From an uncultured Halieaceae bacterium (GTDB lineage Bacteria; Pseudomonadota; Gammaproteobacteria; Pseudomonadales; Halieaceae): a DNA stretch of 7,296 bases. Position numbers and translations under genes: made by a program. Below are positions 1 to 6,119 of the stretch, piece by piece. Position 1 is the first letter of the stretch. Every line of letters begins with the position of its first letter. The notes beneath the pieces were generated by a model that was not told where the DNA came from, did no database searches, and was given only the letters and a program-made list of their open reading frames with translations. Location: assembly GCA_938074135.1 (NCBI GenBank), contig CALJFL010000041.1, forward strand, positions 1 through 7,296, read 5' to 3'.

Positions 1-843
1 CACCACGCCGGTGAAAACTGCCAGTCCCACCCAGTTATTGTGCTTGAAGGCGCGAAAACAGGCGTCGCGGTCCTGGTTGCGAATAAGATACTGGTGATAA
101 CCGAAAAGCAGCGCAGCGACAACCAGACCCAGGTTGAAGTACAGCCCCAGCCCGAATTTTTGTCCGCCCAGGTAGTAGGCAAGCAGGCACATGACCTGCA
201 AGCAGCCGATAATCAGCCGGTCGGCGTCACCAAACAGGATGGCTGTCGACTTGACTCCGATCTTGAGGTCGTCGTCCCTGTCGACCATGGCGTACTTGGT
301 GTCGTACACCACGGTCCACAATACATTACCGATGAACAGCAGCCAGCAGCCCGTGGGCAGGGCGTTCATCTGGGCCGCAAAAGCCATCGGTATGCCCCAT
401 GAAAACGCAATGCCCAGCACCAGCTGTGGCATGTGAGTGTAGCGTTTCATCAGAGGATAGGCCGCGGCCAGCGCCGCGCCCGGCAGGGACATCATGATCG
501 CCAGGTCATTGGTAAACAACACCAGGATGAAGGCCAGCAGGCACAGCACCAGGCCGAACAGCATGGCTTCGCCGGTGCTTACCGCGCCGGTAACGATGGG
601 GCGATCCCGGGTGCGCTCCACGCTACCATCCAGATTTCGGTCAGCGAGGTCATTGGCGACACAACCTGCCGACCGCATCAGGAAGGTACCGAGAACAAAA
701 ATAACCAACAGGTCGGTATCTGGTACCCCGCCGGCAGCGATCCACAGAGCCCACAGGGTTGGCCACAACAGCAGTAGTGTGCCAATCGGTTTATCGAACC
801 GTATCAGTTGCAGCAGGGCGGTGGCTTTAGCGTTGATCGTCAT
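1..843 (-). CDS. ubiA: 4-hydroxybenzoate polyprenyltransferase UbiA (3' end cut by window edge)
   Basis: UbiA is an integral inner-membrane enzyme. It transfers a polyprenyl chain from polyprenyl diphosphate to position 3 of 4-hydroxybenzoate, the first membrane step of ubiquinone synthesis. I translated the reverse strand and read 281 codons with no stop. Visible family marks are [20 protein letters not shown] near residues 15-34, the first aspartate-rich motif NDLADRNLD at 64-72 (N64, D65, D68, D72), KRYTHMPQ near 133-140, and the second Mg-diphosphate motif [16 protein letters not shown] at 181-196. Many hydrophobic segments fit the multi-helix fold. Compared with E. coli UbiA only about 5-10 C-terminal residues are missing off the left edge. 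The ATG at 843 is the only possible start, because an in-frame TAA lies four codons upstream. No clear Shine-Dalgarno sequence precedes it. It lies 35 nt downstream of ubiC on the same strand, so the two probably share a transcript. The family assignment is very secure. Confidence 0.96.
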   Translation of the reverse strand, partial: MTINAKATALLQLIRFDKPIGTLLLLWPTLWALWIAAGGVPDTDLLVIFVLGTFLMRSAGCVANDLADRNLDGSVERTRDRPIVTGAVSTGEAMLFGLVLCLLAFILVLFTNDLAIMMSLPGAALAAAYPLMKRYTHMPQLVLGIAFSWGIPMAFAAQMNALPTGCWLLFIGNVLWTVVYDTKYAMVDRDDDLKIGVKSTAILFGDADRLIIGCLQVMCLLAYYLGGQKFGLGLYFNLGLVVAALLFGYHQYLIRNQDRDACFRAFKHNNWVGLAVFTGVV

Positions 844-878
844 GCAGCGTCGGGGTTAATTGCCGGGAAGTGCCAAGC

Positions 879-1502
879 TTACTGTGTTGCCCGCCGAAAT
901 GCAGTGCTGACCTTGCCCCGTTGTGAGCGATGCACTGGTAGCACCCCTTCCCAGGGCCGGAAAGTGTCCAGGAAAGCCTCGCTGACCAGCACCGCTTTAC
1001 CGTGAATCTCGAACCTCGATCGTCGCGCCCAGACGGGATTCGCCTGATTGAGCTCCGCGGGCAGGTATGGGGAGCCCGGTGGCAGCAGGGCCAGTTCAAA
1101 CTGGCTGCGACGCAGACCCGGATGCTGGAATAATATGTTGCCCAGAGATCGGTTTTGCAGGCCACGCAGATGCCGCAGTGGCCCGGCGAGGCTGGCATTG
1201 GGAAAAACACTGCGGGCGAACACCACCGGCGATTCGTTCAGTTGCAGGGTAACCTCGCGCACCAACCCGACCTCGCGATCAGGTGCACATAACAAGCGTC
1301 GCTCCGAGGCCATAGGCACCTGCCAGCTCTGGCTGAGCCGCCGCACACTGAATTCACCCAACCCCAGGCCAATCAGTCGCGCGGTCAATGAGCTGTTATC
1401 GAGCAGCCAGCGCCGCTGTGCCGCGGGCAGCTCAGTGGTGGAATACCGCCGCCAGGGACGCCAATCGGGTTCCTGCTGAAATCGGCCTCGGTTGCCAGGC
1501 AT
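879..1502 (-). CDS. ubiC: Chorismate lyase UbiC
   Basis: UbiC is a soluble cytoplasmic enzyme that splits chorismate into 4-hydroxybenzoate and pyruvate, supplying the ring precursor that UbiA prenylates. The protein has 207 residues. Recognisable blocks are VREV at 81-84, VFARSVFP at 94-101, RSLGNILF at 118-125, WARRSRFE at 158-165 and LVSEAFL at 172-178. By alignment from memory with E. coli UbiC, R82 and E175 correspond to the product-binding Arg76 and Glu155, so the active site looks intact. It resembles Pseudomonas UbiC more than the E. coli protein. Odd point: about 29 mostly polar, basic residues follow the usual end of the fold (EAFL), making it longer than the common 165-190 residues. 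The ATG at 1502 is the first standard start after an in-frame TGA some 16 codons upstream. No strong ribosome binding site is visible. ubiA follows after 35 nt. Confidence 0.93.
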   Translation of the reverse strand: MPGNRGRFQQEPDWRPWRRYSTTELPAAQRRWLLDNSSLTARLIGLGLGEFSVRRLSQSWQVPMASERRLLCAPDREVGLVREVTLQLNESPVVFARSVFPNASLAGPLRHLRGLQNRSLGNILFQHPGLRRSQFELALLPPGSPYLPAELNQANPVWARRSRFEIHGKAVLVSEAFLDTFRPWEGVLPVHRSQRGKVSTAFRRATQ

Positions 1503-1597
1503 AGGTTCGAATCTGGTTGTGCTGGGAGAGACGACAATGTGCTTCAGTCAGTCCTTCGTTGCAAGCCCTGCGTGCCTGCCATCAGGATACAAAACCC

Positions 1598-1625
1598 TTG
1601 CACAATTTTCATACAACCCTATAGT
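1598..1625 (+). promoter_or_regulatory. Putative sigma70 promoter of the rubredoxin-reductase gene
   Basis: A -35-like TTGCAC (1598-1603) is followed after 16 bp by TATAGT (1620-1625), which matches the -10 consensus at five of six positions. Transcription would start near 1632, giving a leader of about 80 nt before the ATG at 1714. The surrounding AT-rich stretch supports a promoter here. The -35 box is weak, so an activator is possible. This is prediction from sequence pattern only. Confidence 0.45.
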
Positions 1626-1652
1626 GTTGCCTCGCAAATTTTATCTTTTTTA

Positions 1653-1685
1653 CCCCGGGCGGCCTCCAACTGGCCAACCGCGGGG
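1653..1685 (+). promoter_or_regulatory. GC-rich leader hairpin upstream of the rubredoxin-reductase gene
   Basis: CCCCG (1653-1657) plus CGG (1660-1662) can pair with CCGCGGGG (1678-1685), giving eight G-C pairs with a two-base bulge. A further CC/GG pair closes the inner part (1663-1664 with 1672-1673). It lies between the predicted transcription start and the ATG. A T-run (1645-1651) precedes the stem on the plus strand and none follows it, so it does not read as an intrinsic terminator in either direction. It could shape mRNA stability or translation, or be neutral. The likely ribosome binding site is GAGAGAG at 1700-1706, seven bases before the ATG and outside the hairpin. Confidence 0.35.
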
Positions 1686-1713
1686 ACCTATTGGAACGTG
1701 AGAGAGTATTAGC

Positions 1714-3084
1714 ATGAGCAAGTGGGAATGTATTGTCTGTGGCCTGGTCTACGATGAGAAGGAAGGCTGGCCGGATGACGGTATTGCTCCGGGAACAAAG
1801 TGGGAAGATGTGCCTGAAGATTGGCTCTGCCCCGATTGTGGCGTAGGCAAAGAGGACTTCGAGCTGATCGAGGAGGCCGTTGTAGAAGACACGCCTCATC
1901 ACGAGGAGCCGACCGTCGACGAGGTGCACTCGCCGGTAGTCATTCTGGGCACTGGTCTTGCTGGCTATGGTGTGGCCAAAGAGTTCCGCAAGCACGATAC
2001 CGAAACGCCTCTTATCCTTATTACCTCGGACGATGGCAGGTCTTATTCCAAGCCCATGTTGTCCACCGGTTACACCAAGGACACCTCGGCGGATGACCTG
2101 GCGCAGCTTGATGCCGGCACCATGGGCAAGATGCTCAAGGCCAGTGTCTGGACAATGACCAGGGTCAATGCCATCGATACTGATCAGCAGTTGATCAGGA
2201 TTGGCGACGCCGATACTGCGATCCATTACAGCAAACTGGTGCTGGCGGTTGGCGCCAACGTAATCAGCCCACCGATTGAAGGCGATGGCCTGGAAATGGT
2301 CTATTCGGTCAACGATCTGCTGGACTATGACGATTTCCGCACAGCGGTAGCTAAAAACAATGTCAAGAAAGTCTGCATCATTGGCGGCGGCCTGATTGGC
2401 TGTGAATTCACCAATGACTTACTCAACGGCGGTTTCGAGGTGGAAGCGGTTGATCCGCTGGCCTACTGCCTGCCCACACTGCTGCCTGAAGCTGCCGGCA
2501 AGGCTGTGCAGCGAGCGCTGGAGGAAAAGGGCGCTAAATTCCATTTTGGTCCGCTGGTGACCGCAGTCAATAAAGCGGAGCAGGGTGTTGTGGTCAGCCT
2601 GAACAATGGCGAAACTATCGCCGCAGATATGGTCGTATCAGCAGTGGGTGTGCGCCCACGTATAGACCTGGCGCAGGCGTCGGGTATAGCAACCAACCGC
2701 GGCGTGGTTACCAATAACATGTTGGAAACCAGTGCTCCCAATGTATATGCCATGGGCGATTGCGCCGAGGTGGCTGGGCATGTGCTGGTTTACGTGGCAC
2801 CGCTGATGGCGGCGGCCCGTGCCCTGGGTAAGACCCTGGCCGGTGAGCCGACAGCAGTGACCTATCCGGCAATGCCGGTGACCATCAAGACCCCAGCTTG
2901 TCCCGTGGTGGTATCGCCGCCGGCGCCGGGTGCTGATGGCGAGTGGCAGATCGAGTCAGAAGGCAATAATGTCAAAGCCGAGTTCCGCGCCCCGAATGGT
3001 GGTTTGCTGGGCTTCGCCCTTACCGGGGAAGCCACCAAGGCCAAGATGGCGCTGCAGAAGGAATTGCCCCCGATTCTCGGCTGA
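1714..3084 (+). CDS. Rubredoxin-rubredoxin reductase fusion (RubA-RubB type)
   Basis: This 456-residue protein joins an iron rubredoxin to the FAD-dependent reductase that feeds it electrons from NAD(P)H. Residues 1-52 form a full rubredoxin with Fe ligands C6, C9, C39 and C42 and core aromatics W4, Y13, W37 and F49. Residues about 53-72 are an acidic, His-containing linker. The reductase has the FAD-binding G79-x-G81-x-x-G84, the active-region segment [15 protein letters not shown] near 106-120, the NAD(P)-binding G224-x-G226-x-x-G229, and the FAD-binding [11 protein letters not shown] at 343-353. Its C-terminal block [17 protein letters not shown] near 387-403 is characteristic of Pseudomonas-type rubredoxin reductases. 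In Pseudomonas these parts are separate genes (rubA1, rubA2, rubB). Known partners of such chains include alkane hydroxylases, but none is encoded here, so the electron acceptor is unknown. The start at 1714 fits the compact rubredoxin N-terminus. The gene ends 15 nt from the convergent recG. Confidence 0.93.
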   Translation: MSKWECIVCGLVYDEKEGWPDDGIAPGTKWEDVPEDWLCPDCGVGKEDFELIEEAVVEDTPHHEEPTVDEVHSPVVILGTGLAGYGVAKEFRKHDTETPLILITSDDGRSYSKPMLSTGYTKDTSADDLAQLDAGTMGKMLKASVWTMTRVNAIDTDQQLIRIGDADTAIHYSKLVLAVGANVISPPIEGDGLEMVYSVNDLLDYDDFRTAVAKNNVKKVCIIGGGLIGCEFTNDLLNGGFEVEAVDPLAYCLPTLLPEAAGKAVQRALEEKGAKFHFGPLVTAVNKAEQGVVVSLNNGETIAADMVVSAVGVRPRIDLAQASGIATNRGVVTNNMLETSAPNVYAMGDCAEVAGHVLVYVAPLMAAARALGKTLAGEPTAVTYPAMPVTIKTPACPVVVSPPAPGADGEWQIESEGNNVKAEFRAPNGGLLGFALTGEATKAKMALQKELPPILG

Positions 3085-3098
3085 AACCGAGCGTCGGG
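3069..3098. terminator. Possible bidirectional hairpin between convergent genes
   Basis: CTCGG (3076-3080) pairs with CCGAG (3087-3091) around a six-base loop, and CCCGA (3069-3073) pairs with TCGGG (3094-3098) outside a two-by-two internal loop. The structure covers the last codons and stop of the rubredoxin-reductase gene and the whole 15-nt gap before the recG stop. Being symmetrical, it would form in both transcripts. Neither strand has a T-run after the stem, so it is not a standard intrinsic terminator. Confidence 0.3.
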
Positions 3099-3099
3099 T

Positions 3100-5163
3100 T
3101 CAAACCTGGCCGAACTTTTGTCGACTTGCAGTCCAGCGCTGGATGAGCGGATCCACCTGTGCGACGCAGTTGTCGCGTAACTCGGCGGACAGGCGCTGTA
3201 CTTCGTCGAGCAGGTCGTCGTGCTCCGGTAGTCGTGCCACCCTGAATTCCATAAGCCCGGTCTGGCGGGTGCCCAGTACTTCACCAGGACCTCGCAGTTG
3301 CAGGTCTTTCTCGGCGATGTAGAAGCCATCGGCACTTGCCCTCAGGGCCTGCAGCCGTTGTTTACCGTTGCTGCTCAAGGGTGTCCTGTACAGGAGCAGG
3401 CAGTGACTGGCGGCCTCGCCGCGGCCAACGCGCCCGCGCAACTGGTGCAGCTGCGCCAGGCCCAGCCGCTCCGGATTTTCGATGATCATCAGGCTGGCAT
3501 TGGGTACGTCTACGCCTACCTCAATGACGGTGGTTGCCACTAACAGCGCGATACCGCCGGCTTTGAAGGCGGCCATCACCGCGTCCTTGTCAGCAGGCTT
3601 CTGGCGGCCGTGAATCAAGCCGACCGACAGTTCCGGCAGTGCCTCACGTAGCTCTTCGGCAGTGACCTCGGCGGCCTGTGCTTGCAGAGCCTCACTTTCT
3701 TCTATCAGTGTGCACACCCAGTAAGCCTGGCGTCCCTTGTGACAGGCGTTGGCTACTCGTTGCACTACTTGCTCGCGGCGGCTGCTGTCTATCAGCAGGG
3801 TTTCCACCGGTGTGCGCCCCGGTGGCAATTCATCGATGACCGAGCAGTCGAGGTCAGCGTAAGCAACCATCGACAATGTCCTGGGAATCGGTGTTGCCGT
3901 CATTACCAACTGATGCGGCCTCGCGCCAGCCGCCCCTTTTTCGGTCAGCGCCAAACGTTGGTGAACGCCGAACCGGTGCTGCTCGTCGACAATAACCAGT
4001 CCCAGCCGGGCGAAATTCACTTCGCCCTGGAACAGTGCGTGGGTGCCGATGACCAGCGCTGCCTCACCGGAGGCGATCCGCTCGAGAGTGGCCTCCCGTT
4101 TTTTACCCTTTACCCTGCCGCTCAACCAGGCCTGTTGGATCGCCAGAGGTTCAAACCAGGCAGCAAAATTTTGCCAGTGCTGCTCTGCCAGAATTTCAGT
4201 GGGCGCCATTATCGCCACCTGGTAACCATTGGCGATGGCCTGCAACGCCGCCGCCGCCGCGACCAGTGTTTTGCCCGAGCCTACATCGCCCTGCAGCAGT
4301 CGAAGCATCGGCCGAGGCTGTTGCAAGTCGGCAGAGATTTCGCCGATGACGCGTTGCTGGGCAGCCGTTGGCGTGAAAGGCAGTTGCGCCAGGAAGCGCT
4401 GCATTATTCCCCGGTCTGGTGGAAGTAGCGGAGCCGGCTGCGCCTGGTGACTTTCCCGCAGTCGCTGCAGTGACAGGTTATGGGCGACCAGTTCTTCCAG
4501 CGCCAGTCGCAGCTGCGCCGGGTGCTGGCCCTCCCGCAGCAGCGCCAGTGATGCATCCGGTGGCGGACGGTGCAGGTACTGCAGTGCTGCCACCAGGTCA
4601 AAGGGGTAAGTGGGGCTGGCGGGCAACAGGTCTTGTGGTTGCTCCTGTTGCAGAATCGCCAGTGCCTGCTCACACAGCTTGCGCCACTGGTTTTGACTGA
4701 TGCCTTCTGTTGTCGGGTAGATCGGCGTTAAGGTTTCCTCCATCTCGGCTGCATCGGCCTCTACCTGCCTGTATTCCGGGTGGTACATTTCCAGCCCGCT
4801 GCCGCCACGTCGGGCCTGGCCAAAACAGCGTAGCCGGGTGCCGGGTTGCAGATTGTTGCGTTGGGCGGCGCTGAAATGAAAAAAGCGCAGGGTCAGTGTT
4901 CCGGTACCATCTTGTAGTCTCACCACCAGACTGCGTCGTCTGCCGTAAACAACGTCCGCCAGACGCACCTCTCCCTCCACAACAACTTCAATGCCATCCT
5001 GTAGCGCGCCGATTGGCGTTACGCGGGTGCGGTCCTGGTAACGCAGGGGTAGGTGGAACAGTAGGTCCTCGACATTGTGAGTGCCGTAGTCGGCGAGTTT
5101 CCCAGCCAGGCTCGGTCCCACGCCGCGCAGCGTTTGCAGTGGTCGCTGTGAGATAGCTGCCAT
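3100..5163 (-). CDS. recG: ATP-dependent DNA helicase RecG
   Basis: RecG is a superfamily 2 double-stranded DNA translocase that remodels stalled replication forks and branched intermediates such as Holliday junctions and R-loops. The protein is 687 residues, close to the 693 of E. coli RecG. The N-terminal part carries LRGVGPSLAGKL (13-24) and LPLRYQDRT (38-46), then the OB-fold wedge domain that splits the junction (roughly 55-150). The helicase core shows Walker A GDVGSGKT (292-299), PTEILAEQH (321-329), DEQHRFG (393-399), TATPIPRT (422-429), LIHGR (516-520), TTVIEVGVDVPNA (544-556) and QLRGRVGRG (574-582), so every main motif is intact. The ATG at 5163 lies 3 nt after the oxyR stop and matches the family N-terminus, which indicates an oxyR-recG operon. 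That arrangement is established in Pseudomonas aeruginosa, where the two are co-transcribed and linked to oxidative-stress resistance and DNA repair. Confidence 0.98.
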   Translation of the reverse strand: MAAISQRPLQTLRGVGPSLAGKLADYGTHNVEDLLFHLPLRYQDRTRVTPIGALQDGIEVVVEGEVRLADVVYGRRRSLVVRLQDGTGTLTLRFFHFSAAQRNNLQPGTRLRCFGQARRGGSGLEMYHPEYRQVEADAAEMEETLTPIYPTTEGISQNQWRKLCEQALAILQQEQPQDLLPASPTYPFDLVAALQYLHRPPPDASLALLREGQHPAQLRLALEELVAHNLSLQRLRESHQAQPAPLLPPDRGIMQRFLAQLPFTPTAAQQRVIGEISADLQQPRPMLRLLQGDVGSGKTLVAAAAALQAIANGYQVAIMAPTEILAEQHWQNFAAWFEPLAIQQAWLSGRVKGKKREATLERIASGEAALVIGTHALFQGEVNFARLGLVIVDEQHRFGVHQRLALTEKGAAGARPHQLVMTATPIPRTLSMVAYADLDCSVIDELPPGRTPVETLLIDSSRREQVVQRVANACHKGRQAYWVCTLIEESEALQAQAAEVTAEELREALPELSVGLIHGRQKPADKDAVMAAFKAGGIALLVATTVIEVGVDVPNASLMIIENPERLGLAQLHQLRGRVGRGEAASHCLLLYRTPLSSNGKQRLQALRASADGFYIAEKDLQLRGPGEVLGTRQTGLMEFRVARLPEHDDLLDEVQRLSAELRDNCVAQVDPLIQRWTASRQKFGQV

Positions 5164-5166
5164 GCT

Positions 5167-6066
5167 CTAGTCCCGCACTGCCTGGGTGAGAACGTCTATG
5201 GCCTCCGGTCGCGGAAAGCTGGCGCGCCATGCCAATGCCAATGTTCGTCTTGGCACCGGGTCGGTAAACGGCCGTATGACGAGGCTGCTGTCGTTATCCT
5301 GCGCACCGTCGGCGGCCAGTTGTGGCAGCACAGTGATGCCCATACCACTGGCCACCATCAGTTTCAGGGTTTCCAGTGAGCTGCCCTCAATGTTGGCCTG
5401 GCCGCTCTCCCTGGCGCTGGTTATTGCTGTTTGCAGGCCCGGGCAAGCCGCCAGCACCTGGTCCCGGAAGCAGTGGCCTTCGCCCATCAGCAGTACGTGT
5501 TCAGTGGCCAGGTCGGCGGGCTCGATGGTCTCCTGGTTAGCCAGTGGATGGCCTTGTGGCAGTACCACGACGAAGGGCTCATCGAAAACTTCACGGGTAA
5601 GCACGTCTGTCTCGGTGAATGGCAGGGCGACGAAAATGGCATCCAGCTCGCCATTGGCCAACTTGCGTCTCAGGTTGGCTGTATAGCTCTCCTCGATGTA
5701 CAGCGGCATCGCTGGGACCCGTTGGTGTAGCCGGTTGACCAGGCGGGGGAATAGATAAGGCCCCAGTGTATAGATAGCACCCACGGATAAAACCGAGCCC
5801 AGTGGATCCTTGCCCAGCTCGGCCAGGCTCACCAGGTTGTCGGCTTCGCGCAATACCGTCCGGGCTTGATTGATGATGCGCTGGCCTATCGGGGTGGCGG
5901 TGATATGGTTTCTGGCGCGTTCAAACAGAGGTACACCCAGCTCGTCTTCCAGCTTCTTCACTGCCACGCTGAGCGTTGGCTGGCTGACAAAACACTGCTC
6001 GGCCGCTTTGCGAAAATGCCCGGTCTCGGACAGTGCCACAAGGTATCGCAGTTCCGTGAGTGTCAT
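5167..6066 (-). CDS. oxyR: Peroxide-sensing LysR-type regulator OxyR
   Basis: OxyR senses hydrogen peroxide by forming an intramolecular disulfide, then activates antioxidant genes such as catalases and alkyl hydroperoxide reductase. The protein has 299 residues. An N-terminal winged helix-turn-helix lies at about 1-60 (LRYLVALSETGHFRKAA, then CFVSQPTLS, then KKLEDELGVPLFER), and the LysR-type regulatory domain spans about 90-295. The redox pair is exact: C199 in GEGHCFRDQ and C208, the same numbers as in E. coli OxyR, with R201 and D202 of the CxRDQ context kept. This separates it from other LysR regulators such as CysB or CbbR types. A modest ribosome binding site (AGG, eight bases before ATG) is present. 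The stop lies 3 nt before the recG start, so recG is downstream in the same unit. A YeeZ-like gene diverges from it. Autoregulation is known for E. coli OxyR, but I could not find a clean OxyR box here. Confidence 0.96.
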   Translation of the reverse strand: MTLTELRYLVALSETGHFRKAAEQCFVSQPTLSVAVKKLEDELGVPLFERARNHITATPIGQRIINQARTVLREADNLVSLAELGKDPLGSVLSVGAIYTLGPYLFPRLVNRLHQRVPAMPLYIEESYTANLRRKLANGELDAIFVALPFTETDVLTREVFDEPFVVVLPQGHPLANQETIEPADLATEHVLLMGEGHCFRDQVLAACPGLQTAITSARESGQANIEGSSLETLKLMVASGMGITVLPQLAADGAQDNDSSLVIRPFTDPVPRRTLALAWRASFPRPEAIDVLTQAVRD

Positions 6067-6119
6067 AATGAGCGCCTGACATAGTAAAAGTTACAGTGTA
6101 ACCAGTGAGTCAATCGATA
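6067..6119. promoter_or_regulatory. Shared oxyR / YeeZ-like gene divergent promoter region
   Basis: Only 53 bases separate the two divergent ATG codons, so the promoters must overlap each other or extend into coding sequence. On the oxyR strand there is TTGACT (plus 6108-6113) and TACTAT (plus 6081-6086), but the 21-bp spacer is too long for a standard sigma70 promoter. On the plus strand CTGACA (6076-6081) matches five of six -35 bases but has no good -10. The exact promoters therefore remain unassigned. Confidence 0.4.
6090..6102. promoter_or_regulatory. Perfect 13-bp dyad, possible operator
   Basis: GTTACA-G-TGTAAC is a perfect inverted repeat with a one-base centre, placed almost in the middle of the oxyR divergent region. 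Its position suits an operator affecting both genes. It does not match the long ATAG/CTAT-spaced pattern of E. coli OxyR sites. It is shorter than the T-N11-A core of LysR sites, since the inner T-to-A spacing here is nine. Which protein would bind it, if any, is unknown. Confidence 0.35.

Larger units (their letters stand above)
1503..1713. other. Divergent intergenic region between ubiC and the rubredoxin fusion gene
   Basis: These 211 bases separate the start codons of two divergent genes and must carry promoters for both. The right half is clearly AT-richer than the flanking coding DNA (about 1587-1651). On the plus strand it carries a good sigma70-like promoter and a leader hairpin, listed separately. 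On the minus strand a weaker pair, TTGCGA (plus 1632-1637) and TATGAA (plus 1608-1613) with 18 bp between, could serve ubiC, but I would not rely on it. No small gene in this gap looks real. Confidence 0.75.

Noticed and set aside
40..859. Several plus-strand open frames over the first 860 bases.
   Set aside because: All are antisense to ubiA, whose translation matches the family along its length, including both Asp-rich motifs.
1503..1513. GGTTCGAATCT resembles a tRNA T-arm.
   Set aside because: The flanking bases do not form a five-pair stem, and there is no D-arm, anticodon arm or acceptor stem. Upstream sequence is ubiC coding.
1617..1626. The minus strand reads CACTATAGGG, identical to the 3' part of the phage T7 promoter.
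   Set aside because: The upstream half of the T7 consensus is absent and there is no phage context. The match is explained by overlap with the -10-like TATAGT on the other strand.
1609..2226. Open frame of 205 codons on the minus strand over the rubredoxin gene start.
   Set aside because: It is antisense to an unmistakable rubredoxin and FAD domain, would span the leader and promoter, and has no recognisable domain.
3682..4428. Long open frame (248 codons) on the plus strand.
   Set aside because: It lies wholly antisense to the helicase core of recG, and its translation shows no family resemblance. It is a by-product of GC-rich coding DNA.
6081..6117. Search for an OxyR box (ATAG-N7-CTAT repeated) upstream of oxyR.
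   Set aside because: An ATAG occurs at 6081-6084, but the three following tetrads at 11-base steps do not match the consensus.
6105..6119. GTG at 6105 as an alternative start of the YeeZ-like gene.
   Set aside because: It adds only five residues ahead of the normal fold start and has no ribosome binding site. It cannot be excluded, but it is less likely than the ATG at 6120.
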